DNA of 14,367 bases. Origin: an uncultured Lysobacterales bacterium (GTDB lineage Bacteria; Pseudomonadota; Gammaproteobacteria; Xanthomonadales; Xanthomonadaceae). The translations under genes and the position numbers were made by a program. Below the pieces are notes generated by a model, which made no database searches, was not told the origin of the DNA, and saw only the letters and a program-made list of their open reading frames with translations. Positions 1 to 8,800 of this stretch are shown piece by piece. Within the stretch, counting starts at the first letter, position 1. Every line of letters starts with the position of its first letter. The stretch spans positions 1 through 14,367 of the forward strand of contig CAMPJI010000055.1 of NCBI GenBank assembly GCA_946886865.1. Direction: 5' to 3'.

Positions 1-1319
1 TGGCGCACGACGCGCAGTTCTTCATCGAGTACTTCGCGCTCGACCTGATCATGGACGCCCACGGCGCGTGCCGTGGCGTGCTGGCCCTGGACCTGTCCAC
101 CGGCGAACTGCACCTGTTCAAGGCGCAGGGCACGGTGCTGGCCACCGGCGGCTACGGCCGCGCGTACTTCTCGGCGACCTCGGCCCACACCTGCACCGGC
201 GACGGCGGCGGCATGGTGTTGCGCGCCGGGCTAGCGCTGCAGGACATGGAGTTCGTGCAGTTCCACCCGACCGGCATCTACGGCGCCGGCTGCCTGATCA
301 CCGAGGGCGTGCGGGGCGAGGGCGGCATCCTGCGCAACGCCAACGGCGAACGCTTCATGGAGCGCTACGCCCCCAGCGTGAAGGACCTGGCGCCGCGCGA
401 CATGGTCAGCCGCTCGATGACGATGGAAATCCGCGAAGGCCGCGGCGTCGGCGAGCACAAGGACCACATCCTGCTCGACCTGACTCACCTGGGGCCCGAG
501 GTCATCCACGAGAAGCTGCCCGGCATCGCCGAGTCGGCCCGCATCTTCGCCAACGTGGACGTGGAGAAGGAGCCGATCCCGGTCATCCCGACCGTCCACT
601 ACAACATGGGCGGCATCCCGACCAACTACCACGGCGAAGTCGTGCAGCTGCGCGGCGGCGACCCGGATGCGGTCGTGCCGGGCCTGTACGCGATCGGTGA
701 GGCCGCCTGCGTGTCCGTGCACGGCGCCAACCGACTGGGCTCCAACTCGCTGCTGGACCTGGTGGTGTTCGGCCGCGCGGTGGCCAACCGCTGCGCCGAG
801 ACGGTCACGCCCAATGGCAAGGCCGCGACGCTGGCGGGGGATGCGCTGGACGGCGCACTGTCCCGCCTGGACACGCTGCGCAACGCCAACGGCGGCACGC
901 CGACCGCGGTCATCCGCGACAAGATGCAGCGCACCATGCAGGCCGATGCCGCGGTCTTCCGCACCGGCGAGACGCTGGCCGAGGGCGTGGCGAAGATGCG
1001 CGAAATCCACGCCTCGTTCGCCGACGTCAAGGTCACCGACCGTTCCTTGGTGTGGAACTCCGACCTGGTGGAGACCTACGAGCTGGCCAACCTGCTCGAC
1101 CAGGCGCTGGCAACGATCGTTTCCGCCGAGAACCGCACCGAGTCGCGCGGCGCGCATGCCCGCGAGGACTACCCCGAGCGCGACGACACCGGCTGGCTCA
1201 AGCACACCCTGTGCTGGGTCGACCCGGCCGGGCAGACCACCATCGACTACCGCCCGGTGCACATGCACACGCTGACCAGCGATGTGGACGTGATCCCGCC
1301 GAAGAAGCGCGTGTACTGA
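1..1319 (+). CDS. sdhA: Succinate dehydrogenase flavoprotein subunit, 5'-truncated by the window
   Basis: This is the catalytic FAD subunit of succinate dehydrogenase (complex II), which oxidises succinate to fumarate on the cytoplasmic face of the inner membrane. The reading frame is open from base 3, so the ATG at 51 is internal and not the start. About 438 residues are visible against roughly 590 in E. coli SdhA. The N-terminal part with the dinucleotide-binding fold and the covalent FAD histidine lies upstream of the window. Active-site blocks seen are [38 protein letters not shown] and [19 protein letters not shown], corresponding to E. coli His242, Thr254/Glu255, Arg286, His354 and Arg399 by remembered alignment. 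The C-terminal [17 protein letters not shown] block is also typical. sdhB follows after 13 bases, so they are very likely cotranscribed. Identity is secure. Confidence 0.98.
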   Translation, partial: AHDAQFFIEYFALDLIMDAHGACRGVLALDLSTGELHLFKAQGTVLATGGYGRAYFSATSAHTCTGDGGGMVLRAGLALQDMEFVQFHPTGIYGAGCLITEGVRGEGGILRNANGERFMERYAPSVKDLAPRDMVSRSMTMEIREGRGVGEHKDHILLDLTHLGPEVIHEKLPGIAESARIFANVDVEKEPIPVIPTVHYNMGGIPTNYHGEVVQLRGGDPDAVVPGLYAIGEAACVSVHGANRLGSNSLLDLVVFGRAVANRCAETVTPNGKAATLAGDALDGALSRLDTLRNANGGTPTAVIRDKMQRTMQADAAVFRTGETLAEGVAKMREIHASFADVKVTDRSLVWNSDLVETYELANLLDQALATIVSAENRTESRGAHAREDYPERDDTGWLKHTLCWVDPAGQTTIDYRPVHMHTLTSDVDVIPPKKRVY

Positions 1320-1332
1320 CCGGACGCAAGCC

Positions 1333-2118
1333 ATGGCCGAATTCGCACTCCCCAAGAACTCGCAGATCCAGAAGGGCCGGCATTTCGACGCGCCGGGCGC
1401 CAAGCAGCCGCGCACCTTCAAGGTCTATCGCTGGAACCCGGACGACGGGCTGAACCCGCGCGTCGACACCTACGAGGTGGACCTGGCCGCGTGCGGCCCG
1501 ATGGTTCTGGACGCGCTGATCAAGATCAAGAACGAGATTGACCCGACGCTGACGTTCCGCCGCTCCTGCCGAGAGGGCATCTGCGGCTCGTGCGCGATGA
1601 ACATCGACGGCACCAACACGCTGGCCTGCACCAAGGCCATTGCCGATTGCGCCGGCGACGGCGAGGTGCCGATCTACCCGTTGCCGCACATGGAGGTGGT
1701 CAAGGACCTAGTCCCGGACCTGACCCACTTCTACGCGCAGTACGCCTCGATCAAGCCGTGGCTGCGCACGCAGAGCCCGACGCCGTCGGACCGCGAGCGC
1801 CTGCAGTCGCCGGCCGACCGCAAGAAGCTCGACGGCCTGTACGAGTGCATCCTGTGCGCGTGCTGCTCCACCAGCTGCCCGAGCTACTGGTGGAACGGCG
1901 ACCGCTACCTGGGACCAGCCGTGCTGCTGCAGGCCTACCGCTGGATCGTCGACAGCCGCGACGAGGACACCGGTGCGCGCCTGGACGACCTGGAAGACCC
2001 GTTCAAGCTCTACCGCTGCCACACCATCATGAACTGCGCGCGGACCTGTCCGAAGGGACTGAACCCGGCGCAGGCGATCGGCGAGATCAAGAACCTGATG
2101 CTGGCGCGCCGCGCCTGA
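1333..2118 (+). CDS. sdhB: Succinate dehydrogenase iron-sulfur subunit
   Basis: SdhB (261 aa) passes electrons from the SdhA flavin to the membrane quinone site through three iron-sulfur clusters. All ligands are visible. The [2Fe-2S] cluster uses Cys79, Cys84, Cys87 and Cys99 in [12 protein letters not shown]. The [4Fe-4S] cluster uses Cys172, Cys175 and Cys178 in [11 protein letters not shown], plus Cys239. The [3Fe-4S] cluster uses Cys182, Cys229 and Cys235. The tail [15 protein letters not shown] matches the enterobacterial protein closely. Length is normal for the subtype, with about 20 extra N-terminal residues compared with E. coli. The ATG at 1333 has only a weak ribosome-binding site and probably relies on translation arriving from sdhA. 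The membrane anchor genes sdhC and sdhD are not in view and are expected upstream of sdhA. Confidence 0.98.
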   Translation: MAEFALPKNSQIQKGRHFDAPGAKQPRTFKVYRWNPDDGLNPRVDTYEVDLAACGPMVLDALIKIKNEIDPTLTFRRSCREGICGSCAMNIDGTNTLACTKAIADCAGDGEVPIYPLPHMEVVKDLVPDLTHFYAQYASIKPWLRTQSPTPSDRERLQSPADRKKLDGLYECILCACCSTSCPSYWWNGDRYLGPAVLLQAYRWIVDSRDEDTGARLDDLEDPFKLYRCHTIMNCARTCPKGLNPAQAIGEIKNLMLARRA

Positions 2119-2152
2119 TCCCACGCCCAGCGGCCTGGTTGCTGCCGAATCA

Positions 2153-2174
2153 ATCGCCGCCTCCGGGCGGCGAT
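2153..2174 (+). terminator. Perfect 9-bp hairpin with TCCG tetraloop after sdhB
   Basis: The arms ATCGCCGCC (2153-2161) and GGCGGCGAT (2166-2174) are exact inverted complements around a TCCG loop. The loop is closed by a C-G pair, so the RNA form is a cUCCGg member of the very stable UNCG tetraloop class. It starts 34 bases after the sdhB stop. No run of T follows, so it is not a classical intrinsic terminator. It may partly attenuate transcription or protect the 3' end of sdh mRNA while letting some transcripts continue into the next gene. Confidence 0.55.
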
Positions 2175-2179
2175 GCTTC

Positions 2180-2186
2180 AAGGAGG
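2180..2186 (+). promoter_or_regulatory. Strong Shine-Dalgarno that sets the MAPEG gene start
   Basis: AAGGAGG lies 7 bases before the ATG at 2194. It rules against the earlier in-frame ATG at 2173, which falls inside the right arm of the hairpin. It is the strongest ribosome-binding site in the sdh part of the window, suggesting this gene is translated independently of sdhB. Confidence 0.8.
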
Positions 2187-2193
2187 CGTCGCA

Positions 2194-2616
2194 ATGTCCG
2201 ATACGTCGATCTTCCTGCCCGTGCTGGCGATGGCGGTACTGACCTTCGCCGTCTGGTGGCGCATGTACTTCATGCGCATCGGCCAGATGAAGCGCGAACG
2301 CATCCACCCCCAACGGGTTGCCACGTCGGCCGCGTCCGCCTCGCTGCTGACCGACAGCCGCGCCGCCGACAATTTCCGCAACCTGTTCGAGTTGCCGGTG
2401 CTGTTCTACGTGGCGCTGCTGGTGGCCGCGCATACCGACCTGGTGACCCCGACCACGCACGTATTGGCGTGGCTCTTCGTCGCCCTGCGTGTCGTCCACA
2501 GCGCGATCCACTGCACCTACAACAAGGTGTGGCACCGGTTCATCAGTTACGCACTGGGCGGGCTGGTGCTGTGGATGCTGTGGGGCTACCTCGCCCTGGG
2601 CCTGCTGAAGGGCTGA
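2194..2616 (+). CDS. MAPEG-family small integral membrane protein
   Basis: This 140-aa protein has about four predicted membrane helices (roughly residues 6-22, 66-80, 86-104 and 117-137). It carries the block NFRNLFELPVLFY (60-72) followed by LRVVHSAIH and NKVWHRF (Arg99, His102, Asn110, Arg115). This pattern is characteristic of the MAPEG family (membrane-associated proteins in eicosanoid and glutathione metabolism). Some members are glutathione-dependent transferases or peroxidases, but most bacterial ones have no proven role, so no reaction is assigned. The start is fixed by the AAGGAGG site. The gene sits between sdhB and sdhE and its stop is 3 bases from the sdhE start, so those two are probably cotranscribed. 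Family membership is confident; function is unknown. Confidence 0.85.
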   Translation: MSDTSIFLPVLAMAVLTFAVWWRMYFMRIGQMKRERIHPQRVATSAASASLLTDSRAADNFRNLFELPVLFYVALLVAAHTDLVTPTTHVLAWLFVALRVVHSAIHCTYNKVWHRFISYALGGLVLWMLWGYLALGLLKG

Positions 2617-2619
2617 CCG

Positions 2620-2883
2620 GTGGACACCCCGCTGCCCGACGACGAGGCCGAGCTGCGCCGCCTGCGCTGGCGCTGCCGGCGCGGCATGCGCGAGCTCGAC
2701 CAGATGTTCGGCCGGTATCTCGACCGCCAGTGGCGGCAGGCACCGGCGGCCGAACGGGCGGTTTTCCTACGGCTGCTGGACACCGAAGACGATAGGCTGT
2801 GGCACTGGTTCATGGGGCACGACACGCCAACCGATGCCGAACTCGCACGCCTCGTCGCACGTATCCGCGCCCTGCCGGCTTGA
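2620..2883 (+). CDS. sdhE: SdhE, FAD assembly factor for succinate dehydrogenase (YgfY family)
   Basis: SdhE is a small cytoplasmic protein that binds the flavoprotein subunit and promotes covalent attachment of FAD. The 87-aa product has the family signature RGMRELD at residues 21-27, identical to the E. coli motif whose RGxxE residues are needed for flavinylation. It also has the conserved later segment [21 protein letters not shown]. The size matches the family (about 80-95 aa). The start is GTG at 2620, 3 bases after the preceding stop, with AAGGG at 2608-2612 as ribosome-binding site inside the MAPEG gene. Placement near sdhAB supports the assembly role. In E. coli the same family was once described as the antitoxin CptB. 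The gene overlaps the next one by 50 bases. Confidence 0.93.
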   Translation: MDTPLPDDEAELRRLRWRCRRGMRELDQMFGRYLDRQWRQAPAAERAVFLRLLDTEDDRLWHWFMGHDTPTDAELARLVARIRALPA

Positions 2884-3283
2884 GTGGCGGCCCTCGCGCT
2901 GGCTGACGGCCGCGCTGCTGTTCCTCGCCGCGGGCGCTGCGCTGTCAGCCATGGCGTCCGACCTTCCAGTCATCGTGTCAGTGCCCATGGCGCTGTTTGC
3001 TGCGGTGTACGGGGCGTGGCTGGCGGCACGTGAGCGCGCCCGGCCTGTGCGCCAGCTGGTGGCGACACCGGACATGGCGCTCTGGCGAATCGATGGCGAG
3101 CCGATGCCGGGCCTGCGCGTGGACTGGCGGGGGGCGCTGCTGTTCGTCAGGTGGGAGTCGCCGGTCGGACGCGCATGCCTGGTCTGGTGGCCCGACACCC
3201 TGTCGCCCCCACAGCGCCGTGAACTCCGGCTGGCCGCTCCGTCCCGCGGGACTGCGCGCGATGCCGGTTCGATGGCACCATAG
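2834..3283 (+). CDS. ygfX: YgfX/CptA-like inner-membrane protein
   Basis: This 149-aa protein starts inside sdhE, in another frame. The N-terminal part [11 protein letters not shown] followed by two close hydrophobic segments (about residues 24-40 and 43-59) resembles YgfX, the membrane protein encoded beside the SdhE homologue in E. coli. The rest is a soluble region with [26 protein letters not shown] and [31 protein letters not shown]. The W-P-D segment near the end is typical of the family. E. coli YgfX has been called a toxin (CptA) acting on cell division proteins, while other work links the locus to SdhE function. No clear ribosome-binding site precedes the ATG, so translation is probably coupled to sdhE. 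The next in-frame ATG (residue 40) would delete the first membrane segment. Assignment rests on architecture and neighbour; sequence similarity is modest by eye. Confidence 0.68.
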   Translation: MPNSHASSHVSAPCRLEWRPSRWLTAALLFLAAGAALSAMASDLPVIVSVPMALFAAVYGAWLAARERARPVRQLVATPDMALWRIDGEPMPGLRVDWRGALLFVRWESPVGRACLVWWPDTLSPPQRRELRLAAPSRGTARDAGSMAP

Positions 3284-3307
3284 CCGCTTCGCCCGGCTGG
3301 TCTGCGC

Positions 3308-4544
3308 ATGTTCAAACCCATCCCGGTCGCCATCGGCCTGCGCTACCTGCGCGCCAAGCGACGCAACGGCTTCATCTCCTTCATCTCGCTGGCATCGATC
3401 CTGGGCATCGCCCTGGGCGTGGCGGCGCTGATCACCACGCTGGCGGTGATGAGCGGCTTCCAGCGCGAGATCCGTGACCGGATGCTGCAGATGGCCGCCC
3501 ACGCCACCGTCAGCGCCTATGGCGAGCCGCTTCACGACTGGCCGCAGGCGGTCGAGCGCGCGCTCGCCGATGCGCGCGTGGCCGGCGCCGCGCCCTACGT
3601 GGAGAAGGAAGCCCTGCTCAACGGTGCCCGCAACCAGCCGGCCTTCGTCCGTGGCATCGTCCCGGAGGAAGAGTCGAAGGTGTCCGTGCTCGGCGAGAAG
3701 ATGAAGGAAGGCGAGATGGCCTCGCTGGTCCCGGGCGAGTTCAACATCCTGCTGGGCACGGAGCTGGCGCTGTGGCTGGGCGTGGGCGTCGGCGACGACG
3801 TGGTGATGACGCTGGCGGACTTCCGCAGCACACCGGTCGGGGCCGTGCCCCAACTCAAGCGCTTCACCGTCAGCGGCCTGTTCGAGGTCGGCTACAACGA
3901 GTTCGACAAGGGCATGGCGTTCGTGCACATGAGCGACATGCAGCGCGTGATGCGCATGGGCGACGGCGTCACCGGCGTGCGCCTGCGCCTGCACGACATG
4001 GACCAGTCGTGGGAGGTGGCACGCGACCTCGCGGTCGAGCTGGGCGGACCCTATCGCGTGAGCGACTGGACCAGCGAGAACGCCAACATGTTCCGCGCCC
4101 TGAAGATGGAGAAGACGATCATGGCGATCCTGCTGTCGCTGATCATCGCGATGGGCGCGTTCAACCTGGTCAGTTCGCAGGTGATGCTGGTGACCGACAA
4201 GCAGGCCGACATCGCCATCCTGCGCACGCTGGGGCTGACGCCGCGGGCGGTGATGCAGGTGTTCATGGTGCAGGGCTCGCTTATCGGCGTGATCGGCACG
4301 GTGCTGGGCGTGGTCGGCGGCATCGTGCTCACCCTCAACCTCCAGCACATCCTCCAGGGCATCGAGGCGTTGTTCGGCGTCGTGCTGCTGCCCGCCGACG
4401 TCTACTACATCACCGGTTTGCCGACGGACCTGCAGGCCGGTGACGTCACCATGATCGCGCTGGTGGCGCTGGCCATGGCCTTCATCGCGACCCTGTACCC
4501 GGCCTGGCGCGCCGCCCGCACGGCCCCGGCGGAGGCGCTGCGCT

Positions 4545-4552
<8 letters not shown>
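3308..4552 (+). CDS. lolC: Lipoprotein-releasing ABC transporter permease (LolC/LolE family, possibly LolF type)
   Basis: This 414-aa inner-membrane permease works with LolD to extract mature lipoproteins from the inner membrane and hand them to LolA. It has the family layout: an N-terminal helix (about 22-48) after [18 protein letters not shown], a large periplasmic domain (about 50-265), and three C-terminal helices (about 268-292, 318-345, 378-400). It ends in [19 protein letters not shown]. The segment [15 protein letters not shown] (172-186) aligns with the E. coli LolC hook that binds LolA. The stretch [20 protein letters not shown] resembles LolE instead. No second permease gene adjoins lolD, so a single homodimeric permease is plausible. 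lolD overlaps the end by 8 bases. Confidence 0.93.
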
Positions 4553-5285
<733 letters not shown>

Positions 5286-5289
5286 GGAC

Positions 5290-7680
5290 ATGCACGACGC
5301 GGCACGGACGCCGCCCTTCGGAATCGCCGTCGCCTTCGGGCTGCTGACCGGCGCCAGCGCCTTGCTGTGGTCGCCGGTGCTGCCGCCCTGGCCTGTGCTG
5401 GTGGTGGCAGGGTCGGCAGGCGGCTGGGCCTGGTGGCGAGGCGGGACGCTTCGCTGGATCGGCGCGGCCGCTCTGGGTGCCGCGCTGGCGGGGTTGCACG
5501 CCACGCATGCGCTGTCGGTGCAGTTGCCACCCGACGCCGGCCGACAGGACGTCACCGTGAGCGGGCAGGTGATCGACCTGCCGGCGCACGAGCCACGGCG
5601 CTCGATCATGACGTTCCATGTCGACGACGATCCTACGCAGCCCGAAGCGCTGCGCGGGCGCCGAGTACGCGTGGCCTGGTACGGGGAGGGGTACGGGGAG
5701 GCCGCCCAGGCGCCGGCGGTCCGTCCGCGCGCGGGCGAGCGGTGGCAACTCGACCTGCGGCTCCGACCGCCACGGGGCCTGCGCAACCCGGGCGGATTCG
5801 ACGGTGAGCGCAACGCCATGGTGAAGCGCCTGGCGGCCACGGGTTACGTGGGCGATCCCTCCGGAGCGCGGCGACTGGCGCCCGGATCGGGCCTGCACGC
5901 CTGGCGCGAGGCGATGTCGGATGCGATCACGGCGGCGGTGCCGTCCGCATCCTCGCGTTTCGTACGCGCCCTGGCGCTGGGCGACACGCGGGGGTTGTCG
6001 GACAGGGATTGGGAGCACCTGCGCGCCAACGGGCTGACCCACCTCGTGGCGATTTCGGGCTTCCATGTGGGCCTGGTGGCGGGTTTTGCCGCCCTGCTGG
6101 CCGCCCTGATATGGCGGGTGGTCCCCACGCTGGGCCACCGGTGCCCCCGGCCGATCGCCGCGGCGGGGGTCGGCGTTCTGGGCGCGCTCGGGTACGCGGC
6201 CGTGGCCGGTTTCGCATTGCCCACGGTGCGCACGGTGCTGATGATCGCGGTGGTGGCGGCGGTGAAATGGCAGCGCCGGCCCCTCCGCATGTCCGAGGCG
6301 CTCGCGCTGGCGGCCATCGCGCTGGTCCTGTTCGATCCGCTCGCCGTGCTCACCGCTGGCCTGTGGTTGAGCTTTGCCGGCGTGGCCTGGCTGTTGTGGT
6401 GCCTGCCCGAACGCGAGCGGCGCCCGGTGCGCGACCTGCTGTCCGCCCAGGGTGTGGCCAGCCTGGCGTTGCTGCCGTTGACGGTGGTGCTGTTCGGCGA
6501 GGCATCGCTCGCCGGGCCTCTGGCGAACCTCGTGGCGGTGCCGTGGTGGAGCCTCGCGGTGGTGCCGATGGCGCTCGTCGGCACGCTGCTGGAGGCGGTG
6601 CAGGCGGGCGCGGGCGCCTGGGCGTGGCGCACCGCGGCCGGCCTGTTCGACCTGCCGTGGCCGCTGTTCACCGGGCTGGCCGACACGGGACTGGCGCTGT
6701 GGTGGTTGCCCGAACCGCGCTGGTTCGCGCTGCCGCTGGCCATCGCCGGCGCATTCTGGCTGCTGTTGCCTCGCGGGCTCCCGGGTCGGCCCTTGGCCGT
6801 GTTGCTGTGGTTGCCCCTCCTGCTGCCATCGCGGCAGTTGCCGCCGCCGGGGGGGTTCGAACTCACCATGCTGGACGTGGGACATGGGCTGGCGATGGTG
6901 GTGCGCACCGCGAACCGCGCGCTGCTCTACGACACGGGCGCGGCCGTGCCCGAAGGGTTCGACGCGGGCGAGCGCGTGGTGGTCCCGGCGCTTCGCGCCC
7001 GGGGCATCCGGCGTCTGGACCGGCTAGTGGTCAGCCATGCCGACAACGACCACGCCGGCGGTGTCCCGTCGGTGCGCGCCGCGTTCGATACGCCGCTGAC
7101 GGCGCCTGCGGGGTCCGGGCTGCTCGAAGGGGAGGACGCAACCGCCTGCGAGGCGGGGCAGTCATGGACGTGGGATGGCGTCACGTTCGCGTTCCTGCAC
7201 CCACCGCCCCATTTCCCGTACCTGGGCAACGAGGCCAGTTGCGTGCTCAGCGTGCGGGGGTCACACGGCCGGGCCCTGCTGACCGGCGATATCGGGGACG
7301 TGGTCGAGCGCACGCTGGTCAAGCTGCACGGACGCCAGGTCGCGGCGGACGTGGTCACGGTTGCGCACCACGGCAGTGCCGGCTCGTCCGACCCGGCCTT
7401 CATCGCCGCGACACAGGCACGCCATGCACTGGTGGCGACGGGCCACGGCAACCGCTTCGGCCACCCCCGGCCCGAGGTGTCGGCTCGCTGGCGCGACGCG
7501 GGCGCGGCCCTGCACGACACCGCAGTGGATGGCGCGATCACGGTGCGGTTCGACGCCCGCGGGGTTCAGGTCCGGGCCCGACGCGACACGCACCGGCGCC
7601 TGTGGGATGCGCCGGCCCGGAGCGCGACCGCGGCCGGGTTGGATACCGGAGGGTCTGGGCTATCCTACGGGCCGGAATGA
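5290..7680 (+). CDS. comEC: ComEC/Rec2 DNA-uptake channel protein
   Basis: ComEC is the inner-membrane channel that carries single-stranded DNA into the cytoplasm during natural transformation. The 796-aa protein has the expected three parts. First is an N-terminal membrane and OB-like region (to about 215). Second is the competence membrane domain with ALGDTRGLSDRDW and ISGFHVG (255-261) and many helices to about 520. Third is a C-terminal metallo-beta-lactamase-like domain beginning MLDVGHG (527-533). That domain contains HADNDHAGG (His583, Asp585, Asp587, His588) and AHHGS around His693/His694, so the metal-binding residues look intact and nuclease activity is plausible. The start ATG lies 4 bases after lolD, with GAGG at 5277-5280 as ribosome-binding site. 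The last codons overlap a candidate promoter for the next operon. Confidence 0.95.
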   Translation: MHDAARTPPFGIAVAFGLLTGASALLWSPVLPPWPVLVVAGSAGGWAWWRGGTLRWIGAAALGAALAGLHATHALSVQLPPDAGRQDVTVSGQVIDLPAHEPRRSIMTFHVDDDPTQPEALRGRRVRVAWYGEGYGEAAQAPAVRPRAGERWQLDLRLRPPRGLRNPGGFDGERNAMVKRLAATGYVGDPSGARRLAPGSGLHAWREAMSDAITAAVPSASSRFVRALALGDTRGLSDRDWEHLRANGLTHLVAISGFHVGLVAGFAALLAALIWRVVPTLGHRCPRPIAAAGVGVLGALGYAAVAGFALPTVRTVLMIAVVAAVKWQRRPLRMSEALALAAIALVLFDPLAVLTAGLWLSFAGVAWLLWCLPERERRPVRDLLSAQGVASLALLPLTVVLFGEASLAGPLANLVAVPWWSLAVVPMALVGTLLEAVQAGAGAWAWRTAAGLFDLPWPLFTGLADTGLALWWLPEPRWFALPLAIAGAFWLLLPRGLPGRPLAVLLWLPLLLPSRQLPPPGGFELTMLDVGHGLAMVVRTANRALLYDTGAAVPEGFDAGERVVVPALRARGIRRLDRLVVSHADNDHAGGVPSVRAAFDTPLTAPAGSGLLEGEDATACEAGQSWTWDGVTFAFLHPPPHFPYLGNEASCVLSVRGSHGRALLTGDIGDVVERTLVKLHGRQVAADVVTVAHHGSAGSSDPAFIAATQARHALVATGHGNRFGHPRPEVSARWRDAGAALHDTAVDGAITVRFDARGVQVRARRDTHRRLWDAPARSATAAGLDTGGSGLSYGPE
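7639..7666 (+). promoter_or_regulatory. Candidate sigma-70 promoter for the exbB-to-kdsB operon
   Basis: TTGGAT (7639-7644) and TATCCT (7661-7666) are separated by 16 bases within the last codons of comEC. The -10 matches TATAAT at four of six positions and the -35 begins with TTG. The expected transcription start near 7673 leaves a short leader before the exbB ribosome-binding site. No Fur-like palindrome was seen nearby. This is a by-eye match in GC-rich sequence. Confidence 0.45.
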
Positions 7681-7694
7681 AACGGCCCTGGGCC

Positions 7695-7699
7695 GGAGG
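7695..7699 (+). promoter_or_regulatory. Ribosome-binding site for exbB
   Basis: GGAGG sits 5 bases before GTG at 7705 and supports that non-ATG start, from which the protein begins MLELVKAGGWPMIPLLLL as expected for an ExbB/TolQ-type N-terminus. Confidence 0.7.
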
Positions 7700-7704
7700 T
7701 TCGC

Positions 7705-8352
7705 GTGCTGGAACTGGTCAAGGCCGGCGGTTGGCCGATGATCCCGCTGTTGCTGCTGTCCGCGGTCGCCATCGCGATCATCGTCGAACGCGCCTGGACC
7801 CTGCGGCGCAGCGCCGTGATCCCGCCCTCCCTGGGCGACGAGGTACGGGCGTGGGCGGCACGCGGCAAGCTGGACCCCGCGCACATCGAGTCCCTGCGCC
7901 GCACGTCGCCGCTGGGTGCACTGCTGGCGGCGGCGCTGGACGTGCGTGCCCGTCCGCGCGACCTGGTCCGCGAGCGCATCGAGGATGTCGGCCGGCATCT
8001 GGTCCACCGGATGGAGCGCTACCTCAACACGCTGGGCACGATCGCCGCGTCCGGCCCGTTGCTCGGCCTGTTCGGCACCGTGGTGGGCATGATCCAGATG
8101 TTCCTGGCGATCGGTGATGGCGGCTTGGGCGACGTCAACCAGCTGGCGGCCGGCATCGGCAAGGCGCTGGTGTGCACGGCCACCGGCATGATCGTCGCGA
8201 TCCCGGCATTGATGGCGCACCGGTGGTTCCGCGGGCGCATCGCCGAGTACATCGTGGCGATGGAGCACGAAGCCATGCTGCTGCTGGACGCCATCGAACC
8301 GCGGCCCGCCGCGGTGGCGCCGGTGCGTCCGGCGACGGCGGCGGCCGGCTGA
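7705..8352 (+). CDS. exbB: ExbB/TolQ/MotA-family proton channel subunit
   Basis: This 215-aa inner-membrane protein belongs to the ExbB/TolQ/MotA family, which forms the pentameric stator around ExbD and uses the proton gradient for work at the envelope. Three membrane helices are visible (about 10-28, 112-134 and 152-172), with a cytoplasmic region between the first two. The hallmark segment LNTLGTIAASGPLLGLFGTVVGMIQMF begins at residue 108, and GIGKALVCTATGMIVAIPALMAHRWF follows. Length fits the short ExbB2-like branch. The start is GTG with a good ribosome-binding site. exbD follows 7 bases after the stop. The same exbBD pair precedes lipid A genes in Pseudomonas (remembered gene order), so its position here is inherited. 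Its energised partner is not encoded nearby. Confidence 0.92.
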   Translation: MLELVKAGGWPMIPLLLLSAVAIAIIVERAWTLRRSAVIPPSLGDEVRAWAARGKLDPAHIESLRRTSPLGALLAAALDVRARPRDLVRERIEDVGRHLVHRMERYLNTLGTIAASGPLLGLFGTVVGMIQMFLAIGDGGLGDVNQLAAGIGKALVCTATGMIVAIPALMAHRWFRGRIAEYIVAMEHEAMLLLDAIEPRPAAVAPVRPATAAAG

Positions 8353-8359
8353 GGCATCG

Positions 8360-8800
8360 ATGCGAATTCGCGACCACCGCGCGGATGACGAGCCGGACAT
8401 CAACCTCGTCCCGCTGATCGACGTCATCCTGATCCTGATCATCTTCTTCGTCGTCACCACGACGTTCGACTCGCGCTCGATGCTGCGGCTGGAGTTGCCG
8501 CGCGCCACCGGTGAGCCGGCGACCGACAGCGCCGCCGCGTTGAGCGTCCTGGTGAACGCCGACGGTCGTTACTTCATCGACGAGCGCGAAGTGCTGCGCG
8601 ATGACATCGAGTCACTCAAGGCCACGCTGGCCGAGGTGGCCGGCGACGACCGCGACCGGCCGGTGCTGCTGCGCGCCGACGCGCGCACGCCACACCAGGC
8701 GGTGGTCACGGCGTACGACGCATTGGGTCAGCTCGGCTTCCGACGGGTCATGGTGGCGACCGCGCCAGCGCCGGCGGCAGGCGCGGGGTCCGGCCCGTGA
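8360..8800 (+). CDS. exbD: ExbD/TolR-family proton motor subunit
   Basis: ExbD (146 aa) is the single-helix partner of ExbB. The short cytoplasmic N-terminus leads into INLVPLIDVILILIIFFVVT, which holds the helix (about 17-34) and the essential proton-carrying aspartate, Asp21. A periplasmic domain of about 100 residues follows (ADGRYFIDEREV, then VLLRADARTPHQAVVTAYDALGQLGFRRVMVAT), typical of the ExbD/TolR fold. The Ala/Gly/Pro tail is low complexity. The gene starts at ATG 8360 with GAGG at 8351-8354 overlapping the exbB stop, and shares GTGA with msbA (8797-8800), so the two are translationally coupled. No tonB gene is present in the window. Confidence 0.94.
   Translation: MRIRDHRADDEPDINLVPLIDVILILIIFFVVTTTFDSRSMLRLELPRATGEPATDSAAALSVLVNADGRYFIDEREVLRDDIESLKATLAEVAGDDRDRPVLLRADARTPHQAVVTAYDALGQLGFRRVMVATAPAPAAGAGSGP

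Noticed and set aside
51..1319. ATG at 51 as the sdhA start
   Set aside because: The frame is open from base 3 and the upstream residues ([16 protein letters not shown]) belong to SdhA, so the gene simply begins before the window.
231..1421. Long reverse-strand open frames opposite sdhA, lolC, comEC, msbA, lpxK and uvrC
   Set aside because: They are shadows produced by high GC at third codon positions. Their translations are rich in Arg, His, Ala and Gly with no recognisable domain, and each lies opposite a firmly identified gene.
2173..2196. Upstream ATG at 2173 for the MAPEG gene
   Set aside because: It lies in the hairpin arm with no ribosome-binding site, while ATG 2194 has AAGGAGG at ideal spacing.
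3272..3307. Possible promoter before lolC around CACCATAGCC
   Set aside because: The -10-like string is poor and no -35 is found at proper spacing, so it is not reported as a feature.
7600..7720. Fur-type operator upstream of exbB
   Set aside because: The region was read for an AT-rich inverted repeat and none was seen.
6009..8117. A 702-codon forward frame across comEC and exbB
   Set aside because: The translation is low-complexity Arg/Gly/Ala and overlaps ComEC and ExbB, whose motifs are intact in other frames.
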